DNA of 64,000 bases from Chryseobacterium limigenitum. Lineage in GTDB: Bacteria; Bacteroidota; Bacteroidia; Flavobacteriales; Weeksellaceae. This document shows positions 17,059 to 24,545 of this stretch, one piece after another; within the stretch, counting starts at the first letter, position 1; every line of letters begins with the position of its first letter. The notes under the pieces were generated by a model. That model did no database searches and was not told the DNA's origin. It was given only the letters and a program-made list of their open reading frames with translations. The position numbers were made by a program, and so were the translations under genes. Location of the stretch: the NCBI RefSeq assembly GCF_900114875.1, contig NZ_FPKW01000004.1, positions 218,895 to 282,894 of the forward strand, read 5' to 3'.

Positions 17059-17472
17059 ATGAAAAAGGTAGTATTAGGTGCAGTTTTATCAGCACTCACA
17101 ATGATCTCATGCTCAGATAAAAAGCCAACAGAAACAGCGGTAGAATCTAATGTAATGCTTGAAGAGCCTAAGACAATAGATTCTGCAGCAATGGCATCTA
17201 AATCTGAAACATTAACACCCGAAGCCGAAGGAAAAGAGTTGTTAGAAGGAATGGATTGTCTGTCATGTCATAAAGTAGACGCTAAATTGGTTGGTCCATC
17301 ATATCAGGATGTTGCAGCAAAATATACAGAAGCTGATATTGATATGCTTGCGCAGAAAATCATTGATGGCGGAAAAGGAAACTGGGGAGATATCCCAATG
17401 ACACCTCACTCAGGAATGAGTAAAGAAAATGCTCAGAAGATGGTAAAATATATTCTTTCTTTAAAAAAATAG
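17059..17472 (+). CDS. Class I c-type cytochrome lipoprotein
   Basis: A 137-residue protein with a lipoprotein signal (ALTMISC), a polar linker to about residue 60, and one haem-binding CLSCH motif near residue 72 followed by the LVGPSY loop. The likely axial methionine is in the IPMTPHSGMS stretch near residues 113-122. This is the pattern of c551/c552 cytochromes. As last gene of the nirK operon it is the probable electron donor to the nitrite reductase. Confidence 0.88.
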   Translation: MKKVVLGAVLSALTMISCSDKKPTETAVESNVMLEEPKTIDSAAMASKSETLTPEAEGKELLEGMDCLSCHKVDAKLVGPSYQDVAAKYTEADIDMLAQKIIDGGKGNWGDIPMTPHSGMSKENAQKMVKYILSLKK

Positions 17473-17526
17473 ATAAATATTTATATAATATTTGGAAGTT
17501 AAAACAGCTGAACCTGTTTTGATCTC

Positions 17527-17606
17527 ACTTTTCTCTCTGGCATTACGAATCCATGTTTTTTACTTGCTGAATTTTTAATTATCGTAATGCCATGAAAGAG
17601 AGTGGC
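17527..17606. other. Intergenic inverted repeat between cytochrome c and ric
   Basis: GGCATTACGA at 17539-17548 pairs exactly with TCGTAATGCC at 17582-17591, and the flanks (TTTTCTCTCT and AAAGAGAGT) extend the pairing imperfectly. No T-run follows directly, so it is a weak terminator candidate. It may be a small palindromic repeat or an RNA structure. The rest of the 245-base gap is AT-rich without an ORF. Confidence 0.45.
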
Positions 17607-17691
17607 TTTTGAAATAATTGAGTTACAGTTTTTATTTTAAAAATCTGTAATTGAAACAAAGCAATAGTGCAAAACAAAAAAATTTTAAAAT

Positions 17692-17717
17692 AATAAAAGA
17701 TAAAAAAGTATTAAATT
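17692..17717. promoter_or_regulatory. Palindromic operator abutting the ric start codon
   Basis: Half-sites AATAAAAGATA and AGTATTAAATT with a 4-bp spacer match the local palindrome family less exactly. The site ends at the base before the ATG, so a bound protein would block transcription of ric and the following NO reductase gene. Confidence 0.5.
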
Positions 17718-18443
17718 ATGAATACACAGACAGACTTTATAGGAGACATTGTAGCAGAAGATTTTAGAACTGCTGCGATATTCAAAAAATATGGCATCGA
17801 TTTTTGTTGTAAAGGAGGTAGAACGATAGAAGAAGCGTGTGGTCCGAGAAATTTAGATAGTGATCAAATTTATTCAGACATAGAAAATCTTCCGAAGACT
17901 GATGGTAATTCTATTGATTTCAACAGTTGGCCATTAGATCTTTTAGCAGATTACGTAGAAAAAACGCATCACCGCTATGTGGAAGAAAAAACACCTGTTT
18001 TGCAACAATTTTTGGATAAGTTATGTAAAGTTCATGGTGCCCTGCATCCTGAGTTATTCGAGATCAGGGATCTGTTTTTTGCATCTGCACAGGATTTGGC
18101 TTCACACATGAAAAAAGAAGAGTTAATGCTTTTCCCATTTATTAAAAATATGGTTAGAGCGCAAATAGAAGGAATGGCAATTCCGCAACCTCCATTTGGA
18201 TCGGTAGAAAACCCTGTAAATATGATGAAGCACGAGCATACTGTTGAAGGAGAGCGATTAAGAAAAATTGCAGAACTTACAGATGAATATACACCTCCTG
18301 CAGATGCTTGTAATACCTATAAAGTAACATTTGCAATGCTTCAGGATTTTGAAAATGATCTTCATAAACATATTCATTTAGAAAATAATATTCTCTTTCC
18401 AAAAGCGATTCAATTAGAAAAAGAATTTTCAGTAGAACACTAA
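17718..18443 (+). CDS. ric: Di-iron Fe-S cluster repair protein (RIC/YtfE/ScdA)
   Basis: A 241-residue protein with the N-terminal ScdA domain (IVAEDFRTAAIFKKYGIDFCCKGG; conserved cysteine pair near residues 32-33) and a C-terminal hemerythrin-like domain with di-iron ligands in KTHHRYV, CKVHGALHPELFE, HMKKEELMLFPF, KHEHTVEGERLR and HKHIHLENNILFP. The family repairs Fe-S clusters damaged by nitrosative and oxidative stress. It is followed 12 bases later by a nitric oxide reductase, a typical NO-stress pairing. Confidence 0.94.
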   Translation: MNTQTDFIGDIVAEDFRTAAIFKKYGIDFCCKGGRTIEEACGPRNLDSDQIYSDIENLPKTDGNSIDFNSWPLDLLADYVEKTHHRYVEEKTPVLQQFLDKLCKVHGALHPELFEIRDLFFASAQDLASHMKKEELMLFPFIKNMVRAQIEGMAIPQPPFGSVENPVNMMKHEHTVEGERLRKIAELTDEYTPPADACNTYKVTFAMLQDFENDLHKHIHLENNILFPKAIQLEKEFSVEH

Positions 18444-18455
18444 ATTGAGAAGATT

Positions 18456-20702
18456 ATGACAACTAAAAAGTTATGGACCTGGCTTGCTGCCGTTATTATC
18501 GGATCATTTGCCGTTTTGATTTACTACGGTGTAGATATTTACAGGAAAATCCCTCCGGTTCCCGATAAAGTTGTTACAGCTGATGGAACAGTTATGGCAA
18601 CAGGGCAAGATATAAAAGATGGTCAAAATGTTTGGCAGTCGATCGGTGGACAGACTGTTGGGAGTATTTGGGGGCACGGAGCCTATATTGCACCCGATTG
18701 GAGCGCAGATTACCTTCATCGCGAATCTCTGCTTTTATTAGATGAATTGGCAAAAAAAGACGGGAAAACTTATAAAGATCTTCCCGATGATGAGCAGGCA
18801 AGATATAAGGTACTTCTGAAAAGAGAAATCCGAAAAAACACTTTAGATGAGGCAACTCAGACGATTGTAATTTCTCCTGAAAGAGCTAAAGTACAGGCAG
18901 AATTAGCAGAATATTATGCTAAGATATTTATGAATGATGCGGAGATGAATCAGCTTCGTGACCATTATGCCATTCCTAAAAATACAGTGAAAACTGAGGA
19001 GAGGATGGCAAAAATGAATGCTTTTTTCTCTTGGGCAGCCTGGGTTTGTATCACAGATCGTCCCGGAGACACAGGAATTACATACACCAACAATTGGCCT
19101 CATGATGAACTGATAGGAAATATTCCTCCACCATCGCTGCATTTGTGGTCTGGATTCAGTGTATTAATGTTATTAGGTTGCGTTGGGTTGTTGGTTTTCT
19201 ATCACGCTAAAAATAAAGAAGAAGAGATCAGTGAAATGCTTCCATTGGAAGATCCTTTGAGAAGTATGAAACCTACAGCCTCGATGCGTGCAACTTTAAA
19301 ATACATTTGGGTTGTTGCTTTATTGATTTTAGTGCAAATGTTTGCAGGTGTCATCACAGCGCATTACGGAGTTGAAGGAAGTGGGTTCTATGGTTTTCCG
19401 CTCGATGAGTTTTTACCGCAGTCAATTTCGAGAAGCTGGCATGTGCAATTAGCTATTTTCTGGATTGCAACTTCTTGGTTAGCGACAGGATTATACATCG
19501 CTCCTGCAGTTTCAGGATACGAGCCAAAATATCAGGTTTTGGGTGTCAATATTTTGTTTGGAGCCCTATTGATCGTAGTTTTTGGCTCATTAGCCGGACA
19601 ATGGTTAGGCGTGATGCAAAAGTTGGGCTATGTAGATAATTTCCTTTGGGGACATTCTGGTTATGAGTATGTAGAATTGGGAAGAATTTGGCAGATCTTA
19701 TTGTTAGTGGGATTAATTCTTTGGTTAATTTTAATGGTAAGAGCTCTTTTACCAGCATTGAAAAAGAAAGATGGCGACAGACATTTATTATTACTCTTTA
19801 CACTTTCCGCAGTGGCAATCGCATTATTTTATGGTGCAGGATTGATGTATGGAAGACAAACCCACATGGCAATTGCAGAATATTGGAGATGGTGGGTGGT
19901 TCATCTTTGGGTAGAAGGATTCTTTGAAGTATTTGCAACCGTTGTAGCTGCGTTTTTATTTACGAGATTAGGATTACTAAGATTAAAAGCAGCAACTCAC
20001 GCAGTATTATTTTCTACAATTATTTTCCTTGCCGGAGGTATTTTGGGGACGTTCCACCATTTATATTTCAGTGCAACACCAACAGCAGTTCTGGCTTTGG
20101 GAGCAACATTTAGTGCACTCGAAATTGTTCCGTTGGTTTTAATAGGATTTGAAGCGTATCAAAATTACCAAATTAGTAAATCTACCAAATGGATCAAAGC
20201 GTATAAGTGGCCAATTTACTGTTTCATTGCAATGTGTTTCTGGAATTTCTTAGGAGCAGGTATTTTCGGATTTGCCATTAATCCACCGATAGCATTGTAC
20301 TATATTCAAGGGCTTAATACCACTGCAGTTCACGGCCATGCTGCACTATTTGGAGTGTATGGAATCCTGGGAATTGGTTTGATGATGTTTATGTTGAGAG
20401 GATTGTATCCGGACAGAGAATGGAATGATAAACTGATCGGTTGGGCTTTTTGGTTAACTAATATCGGATTATTGGTGATGGTAACCATCAGTTTGCTGCC
20501 GATAGGAATTATGCAATCTGTAGCCTCAATTAAAGAAGGGTATTGGTATGCACGTTCCGCCGAATTTATGCAAACCGATATGATGCATACATTGAGATGG
20601 CTACGTGTTCCGGGTGATATTTTATTGGCAATAGGAGAAATGCTGTTAGTAATTTTCATTATCGGACTGAAAACCGGCTGGTCTTTAAAAGATAAAAGAT
20701 AA
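18456..20702 (+). CDS. norB: Quinol-dependent nitric oxide reductase (qNOR)
   Basis: A 748-residue single-chain NO reductase. An N-terminal helix is followed by a large periplasmic domain (about residues 30-225, NVWQSIGGQTVGSIWGHGAY) that is haem-free in qNOR, then a 13-helix-like membrane core. Core histidines and glutamates are visible in SRSWHVQLAIFWIATSW, EYWRWWVVHLWVEGFFEVFAT, GTFHHLYF and AVHGHAALFGVYG. It reduces NO to N2O using quinol. Clustering with ric suggests a detoxifying role. A separate cytochrome-c type enzyme is encoded at 43-44.8 kb. Confidence 0.94.
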   Translation: MTTKKLWTWLAAVIIGSFAVLIYYGVDIYRKIPPVPDKVVTADGTVMATGQDIKDGQNVWQSIGGQTVGSIWGHGAYIAPDWSADYLHRESLLLLDELAKKDGKTYKDLPDDEQARYKVLLKREIRKNTLDEATQTIVISPERAKVQAELAEYYAKIFMNDAEMNQLRDHYAIPKNTVKTEERMAKMNAFFSWAAWVCITDRPGDTGITYTNNWPHDELIGNIPPPSLHLWSGFSVLMLLGCVGLLVFYHAKNKEEEISEMLPLEDPLRSMKPTASMRATLKYIWVVALLILVQMFAGVITAHYGVEGSGFYGFPLDEFLPQSISRSWHVQLAIFWIATSWLATGLYIAPAVSGYEPKYQVLGVNILFGALLIVVFGSLAGQWLGVMQKLGYVDNFLWGHSGYEYVELGRIWQILLLVGLILWLILMVRALLPALKKKDGDRHLLLLFTLSAVAIALFYGAGLMYGRQTHMAIAEYWRWWVVHLWVEGFFEVFATVVAAFLFTRLGLLRLKAATHAVLFSTIIFLAGGILGTFHHLYFSATPTAVLALGATFSALEIVPLVLIGFEAYQNYQISKSTKWIKAYKWPIYCFIAMCFWNFLGAGIFGFAINPPIALYYIQGLNTTAVHGHAALFGVYGILGIGLMMFMLRGLYPDREWNDKLIGWAFWLTNIGLLVMVTISLLPIGIMQSVASIKEGYWYARSAEFMQTDMMHTLRWLRVPGDILLAIGEMLLVIFIIGLKTGWSLKDKR

Positions 20703-20719
20703 TCAATTATTTAATCCTG

Positions 20720-20752
20720 AGAACTGCCACTTTTGTAGTGGTGGTTCTTTTA
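20720..20752 (+). terminator. Hairpin terminator after norB
   Basis: Arms AGAACTGCCACT and AGTGGTGGTTCT form a 12-bp stem with one G-T pair, followed by TTTT. It sits just after the norB stop and would end most ric-norB transcripts. Confidence 0.7.
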
Positions 20753-20763
20753 AATTTTAAAAT

Positions 20764-21216
20764 ATGAAAAGAAACGAAAACTTAGTCCCGCTTTCCCGAG
20801 ATCATCATTTCGGATTGCTTTGTAGCTGGAAAATTCGTCAAGGGATCAAAAAGAATGTTTCTTATGACAGAATAAAAAAATACATCAATTACTATTGGCA
20901 GGAAAATCTGAGTCGTCATTTTGAAATCGAAGATCTCGTACTTCCCGAAACTGAAAACAATATTCTTCAGATTCAGATGGAAAAAGAACACATCGAGATC
21001 CGTAAGTTGATCAATACTATTAATCAAACTAACGATATCCGTATTTTAGGAGATTTTGCGAATGCTTTAAGCAATCATATTCGTTTCGAAGAGCGGATGT
21101 ATTTTCCTCATTTAGAAGAACATTTATCTGATGTGAAACTGAATAATATTGGAGCTCAACTTGAGCAAATACATCAAAAAGAAAATGATTTTTATCAAGA
21201 TGAATTCTGGAAATAA
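20764..21216 (+). CDS. Hemerythrin-like (HHE) domain protein
   Basis: A 150-residue all-helical protein with the HHE pattern: LSRDHHFGLL near residue 13, SRHFEIEDLVLPE near 58, KEHIEIRKLI near 78 and NHIRFEERMYFPHLE near 107-121. These supply the ligands for a di-iron site that can bind O2 or NO. It follows the NO reductase behind a hairpin. Its exact role is not fixed; this is the third such domain within 8 kb. Confidence 0.8.
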   Translation: MKRNENLVPLSRDHHFGLLCSWKIRQGIKKNVSYDRIKKYINYYWQENLSRHFEIEDLVLPETENNILQIQMEKEHIEIRKLINTINQTNDIRILGDFANALSNHIRFEERMYFPHLEEHLSDVKLNNIGAQLEQIHQKENDFYQDEFWK

Positions 21217-21239
21217 ATTATTGAATTTAAATTAAAAAC

Positions 21240-21464
21240 ATGAGCATTCATATTCAATCACGATTGGGCGACTATCTTTATTTGGCGATGGGTGACTGTA
21301 ACGGCCATAAAGTTGTAATAGCAGTTGGTTACACTTATGGTTACGCAGATAAAAAAGCTAAACAATTTGAAGAAGCAAGTCAGGGAACGGTAAAATATAT
21401 TGATATTTCAGTCGTGAAATCTGGTGATAAAGAAAAATGCAAAACTTTGAAAAAATTGGTTTGA
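21240..21464 (+). CDS. Small conserved-looking protein of unknown function
   Basis: A 74-residue soluble protein with two cysteines (GDCNG and EKCKT), a GYTYGYADKKAKQFEE helix and a lysine-rich end. It begins 23 bases after the hemerythrin gene, in the same direction, with an AT-rich leader and a clean ATG. I do not recognise the family. A function linked to the upstream NO genes is only suggested by position. Confidence 0.5.
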   Translation: MSIHIQSRLGDYLYLAMGDCNGHKVVIAVGYTYGYADKKAKQFEEASQGTVKYIDISVVKSGDKEKCKTLKKLV

Positions 21465-21488
21465 TCTTACAAATCCCCACAAAATATT

Positions 21489-21519
21489 TTTGAATTTTCA
21501 ATGGATAGCCTTATCTTTG
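21489..21519 (+). promoter_or_regulatory. modA promoter with overlapping inverted repeats
   Basis: TTTG at 21489-21492 and TATCTTTG at 21512-21519 are 19 bases apart, matching the Bacteroidota -33/-7 consensus. CTTATC and GATAAG flank the -7 box, and ATAAGA / TCTTAT follow at about 21524-21540. These could form an operator for the short ModE protein; that is inference. Confidence 0.6.
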
Positions 21520-21566
21520 AAAAGGATAAGAAAGTCTTATTTTAAATCTTTCTTTTCGTTTATTTT

Positions 21567-22370
21567 ATGAAAAATTGGATTTATTTAAGACTTTCTTTTT
21601 GCTTATTTTTAGCAACAATTTTAATGTTAAATTGTAAAAAAACTGAATCTGATTTTACAAAAAAGGCGACACAAAACTTTACAATTTCAGTTGCAGCAGC
21701 AGCTAATCTTCGGGATGTTTTGGAAGAATTGAAACAGATTTATATGAAAGAAAATCCTGATAAAAAAGTCGAAATTACTTTTGGTTCGTCGGGTTTGCTG
21801 GTTCAGCAGATTTTAAATGGAGCACCTTTCGATTTGTTTCTGTCAGCCGATTCTTCTTTTCCAGATAAGTTAAAAAGTAAAAATAAAACTTCTGGAAATT
21901 CTGAAATTTACACCTTTGGAAAAGTGGCTTTATGGAGTTCAAAAGCCAATGTTTCCAAAGGTTTGAAACTGATTTTAAATCCTGAAATAAAAAAAATCGC
22001 CATCGCCAATCCAGATCTTGCACCTTATGGAAAAAATACGGTCGAAGCTTTGAAAAAAATGGGAATTTATTCTCAAATTGAAAACAAAATTGTTTGGGCA
22101 GAAAATATCAATCAGTCCGCACAATTTGCTTCAACAGGAAACGCAGATATCGCATTCATCGCACTTTCCAATGCAAAGAACAAAGGAATGATGACACGAG
22201 GAAATTTCTACGAATTATCAGCAAGCGAATGTTTACCAATCGCCCAAAGCGGAATTGTTTTGAAAAGTAAAAATCAAACCGAAGCAAAAGATTTTTTTGA
22301 TTTTATTAAAAGTAAAAAAGCCAGCCAAACTTGGGAAAAGTACGGTTATCAAACAAAAATTTCAAAGTAA
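21567..22370 (+). CDS. modA: Molybdate ABC transporter substrate-binding lipoprotein
   Basis: A 267-residue protein with a lipoprotein signal (ATILMLNC) and the ModA fold: SVAAAANLRDVLEEL near residue 41, FGSSGLLVQQILNGAPFDLFLSAD near 73, and NADIAFIALSNA near 190. The conserved serines of SGLL and the AAANL loop bind the oxyanion. modB starts at the next base. Molybdate import would feed the Moco cluster at 2.6-12.8 kb. Confidence 0.93.
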   Translation: MKNWIYLRLSFCLFLATILMLNCKKTESDFTKKATQNFTISVAAAANLRDVLEELKQIYMKENPDKKVEITFGSSGLLVQQILNGAPFDLFLSADSSFPDKLKSKNKTSGNSEIYTFGKVALWSSKANVSKGLKLILNPEIKKIAIANPDLAPYGKNTVEALKKMGIYSQIENKIVWAENINQSAQFASTGNADIAFIALSNAKNKGMMTRGNFYELSASECLPIAQSGIVLKSKNQTEAKDFFDFIKSKKASQTWEKYGYQTKISK

Positions 22371-23054
22371 ATGCTTGATCAGGATTTTATTTACACTTTA
22401 TTACTCACCGGAAAATTAGCGTTGATAACAACAACGATTCTGATATTCATCGGTGTTCCGATTGCATATTGGCTTACTTATTCAAAGTTTAAATTGAAAT
22501 TTATCGCCGAAACTTTAATCTGTATGCCAATGGTTTTGCCACCAACAGTGATGGGATATTACTTGTTGGTCGCCTTCAGCCCCGAAAATGCATTCGGAAA
22601 TGTTTTGCAGGAATTTTTTGATGTTCGCCTCGCATTTTCCTTTAACGGAATTGTGGTTGCGAGCATTATCGCGAATCTTCCGTTTATGATTCAGCCTTTG
22701 CAGAACGGCTTTTCTGCATTGAATGATGATTTGCGCCAAATTTCTTACACTATGGGAAAATCTAAAATTACAACTCTATTTAAAGTTCTTATTCCTAATG
22801 TCAAAACGTCTGTTATTACAGGAATTGCGCTCACTTTTGCCCATTGCATCGGTGAATTTGGTATTGTCATTATGGTCGGCGGAAATATTCCTAAAGAAAC
22901 AAGAATCGCTTCTGTCGCGATTTACGACCAGGTTCAGGCGCTGAATTTTGAAGTTGCAAACCGTTATGCATTCATACTTTTCATCGTTTCGTTTTTGATT
23001 TTATTGTTGATTTATGGTATCAATCGAAAAATTAATTTTACCACTTTCCGATGA
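22371..23054 (+). CDS. modB: Molybdate ABC transporter permease
   Basis: A 227-residue membrane permease with about five helices and the ABC-coupling loop containing SYTMGKSKITTLFKVLIPNVKT, followed by a CIGEFGIVIMVGGNI segment typical of ModB. Its end overlaps modC by four bases. Length is normal. Confidence 0.93.
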   Translation: MLDQDFIYTLLLTGKLALITTTILIFIGVPIAYWLTYSKFKLKFIAETLICMPMVLPPTVMGYYLLVAFSPENAFGNVLQEFFDVRLAFSFNGIVVASIIANLPFMIQPLQNGFSALNDDLRQISYTMGKSKITTLFKVLIPNVKTSVITGIALTFAHCIGEFGIVIMVGGNIPKETRIASVAIYDQVQALNFEVANRYAFILFIVSFLILLLIYGINRKINFTTFR

Positions 23055-23674
23055 TTGAATTGAATATAAAACATCAGATTTTCACTTCTTCCGGAAGCAA
23101 ATTTCTGGAGGTAAGTGAAGTGATTGAAAAGGGAAGTTTTATTCACATTTCGGGCGATTCCGGAATTGGAAAAACCACTTTTTTCAAGATTTTAGCAGGA
23201 ATTATTACTCCGAATTTTGGCATTATTAAAGTCAATAATTCCATTTTGTTAGATACCGAAAACCGAATTTTTCTGTCTCCTCAAAAGCGAAATATTTCGA
23301 TAATGTTCCAGAATTACGCGTTGTTTCCGAATATGACGGTAAAGCAAAATATCGCTTTTGCACAAAAAGACAAAAACCTAGAAATAATCGATTATTATTT
23401 AGAAAAATTTAATCTGAAAATTCTGGAAAATGTTTTTCCTTCAAAGCTTTCTGGCGGACAACAGCAAAGAGTTGCCTTAGCGAGAGCGTTGGCTCAAAAT
23501 GCCGAAATTATTTTGCTTGACGAACCACTATCAGCTGTTGATGCATCTTTACGACACTCGATGATGGAAGAAATTTTGAAAATTAATCAAGATAAAGATT
23601 CGACGATTTTTATGATCAGTCATAACCAAGGCGAATTTCAAAATGTTAGTTTCAAAAATTTGATAATCAGTTAA
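23051..23674 (+). CDS. modC: Molybdate ABC transporter ATPase, short form
   Basis: A 207-residue ABC ATPase with Walker A GDSGIGKTTFF near residue 34, the Q-loop MFQNYALFP, the signature LSGGQQQRVALARA near 134, Walker B IILLDEPLS and the switch histidine in SHNQGEF. ModC proteins usually continue about 140 residues into a molybdate-sensing TOBE domain, which is missing here. As ModE also lacks that domain, trans-inhibition by molybdate is probably absent or differently arranged. Confidence 0.9.
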   Translation: MIELNIKHQIFTSSGSKFLEVSEVIEKGSFIHISGDSGIGKTTFFKILAGIITPNFGIIKVNNSILLDTENRIFLSPQKRNISIMFQNYALFPNMTVKQNIAFAQKDKNLEIIDYYLEKFNLKILENVFPSKLSGGQQQRVALARALAQNAEIILLDEPLSAVDASLRHSMMEEILKINQDKDSTIFMISHNQGEFQNVSFKNLIIS

Positions 23675-23675
23675 T

Positions 23676-23702
23676 ATAAAGTTTTTATCCTCTAAACTTT
23701 AT
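23676..23702 (+). terminator. Hairpin after modC
   Basis: ATAAAGTTT and AAACTTTAT form a perfect 9-bp stem with a 9-base loop right after the modC stop. It is AT-rich and lacks a strong T-tail, so termination is plausible but not sure. Confidence 0.5.
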
Positions 23703-23757
23703 TCATCATTAAATTTTAATAATTCTTTATTTTCTTCATAAAACTGCTTTGAAATTT

Positions 23758-23783
23758 AAAATAAGACAAAAATGTCTTATTTA
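23758..23783. promoter_or_regulatory. Perfect palindromic operator upstream of hmuY
   Basis: AAATAAGACA and TGTCTTATTT are exact reverse complements separated by four A residues; this is the best copy of the palindrome family in the window. It lies 74 bases before hmuY. A near-consensus -7 box (TTTCTTTG) is at 23830-23837. It could place haem uptake under the same regulator as nirK and ric. Confidence 0.65.
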
Positions 23784-23856
23784 TGATTCTTATCATATTG
23801 CTATTTTTATTAAGTATAAATAAAATTAATTTCTTTGTAAAAATAATTTATACATT

Positions 23857-24471
23857 ATGAAATTAAAATCAATTTTTGCTCTTTTATTAGTGCTTCTAAT
23901 TTTCACTTCATGTAGCAGTAGCGACGATAGAGAAGAAGATATTGCAACAGCAGGAGAAATCAAAACGCATCAATTTTTAGATGCAAGATCGTACACCAAC
24001 TGGATTTATTTTTCATTTTCAAAAAATGAAATTGTTACCGTTTCAGATCCTCAAAATGATAATAATTGGGACATCGCTTTCCACAGAGGTGATGTAAAAC
24101 TGAATGGTGGAAAATCTGGAAAAGGGAGTGGCGAAGCAATCAACACAAACAAAACTGAATGGAACTCCATCATTTCTGCACCAACTTCCGGATACGTGAA
24201 AGACGAAATTGGAAAAATCACAACTGCGTTTACAGGAACTGGAATCACGGAGGAAGATCAACCGTTTTCTCAAACTTTAACAACTTGGTTAACAGTCGAT
24301 ACAAGCAGTCCGCCACCAAAATATACGGTTCATAATTTTGTGTATGTTGTGAAATCGGCTTCTGGAAAATTTGTGAAACTACAGATTTACGATAATAAAA
24401 GTGCAACAAACACTGCTGGTCACGTAAGTTTCAAATACCAATACAATGCTGAAGGCGGTTCTGCTTTTTAA
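23857..24471 (+). CDS. hmuY: HmuY-like haem-binding lipoprotein
   Basis: A 204-residue protein with a lipoprotein signal (VLLIFTSC) and an HmuY-type beta-rich body: NWIYFSFSKNEIVTVSDPQNDNNWDIAFHRGDVKLNGGKSG is split across residues about 49-90, and a C-terminal FKYQYN strand is typical of the family. HmuY-type proteins capture haem at the cell surface and hand it to HmuR. It heads the hmuYRSTUV operon. Haem-coordinating residues cannot be assigned by eye because they differ between homologues. Confidence 0.85.
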   Translation: MKLKSIFALLLVLLIFTSCSSSDDREEDIATAGEIKTHQFLDARSYTNWIYFSFSKNEIVTVSDPQNDNNWDIAFHRGDVKLNGGKSGKGSGEAINTNKTEWNSIISAPTSGYVKDEIGKITTAFTGTGITEEDQPFSQTLTTWLTVDTSSPPPKYTVHNFVYVVKSASGKFVKLQIYDNKSATNTAGHVSFKYQYNAEGGSAF

Positions 24472-24545
24472 AATCAACAAATTAATCTCGGGTTATTGAA
24501 TGAAATGAATTGTTGGATATGTTTCAGCAATTCATTTAAAAAAGA

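Noticed and set aside
21509..21540. ATAAGA / TCTTAT repeat before modA as a further member of the 26-bp palindrome family
   Set aside because: The half-site spacing is three bases instead of eight between the same cores, so it is probably a different operator.
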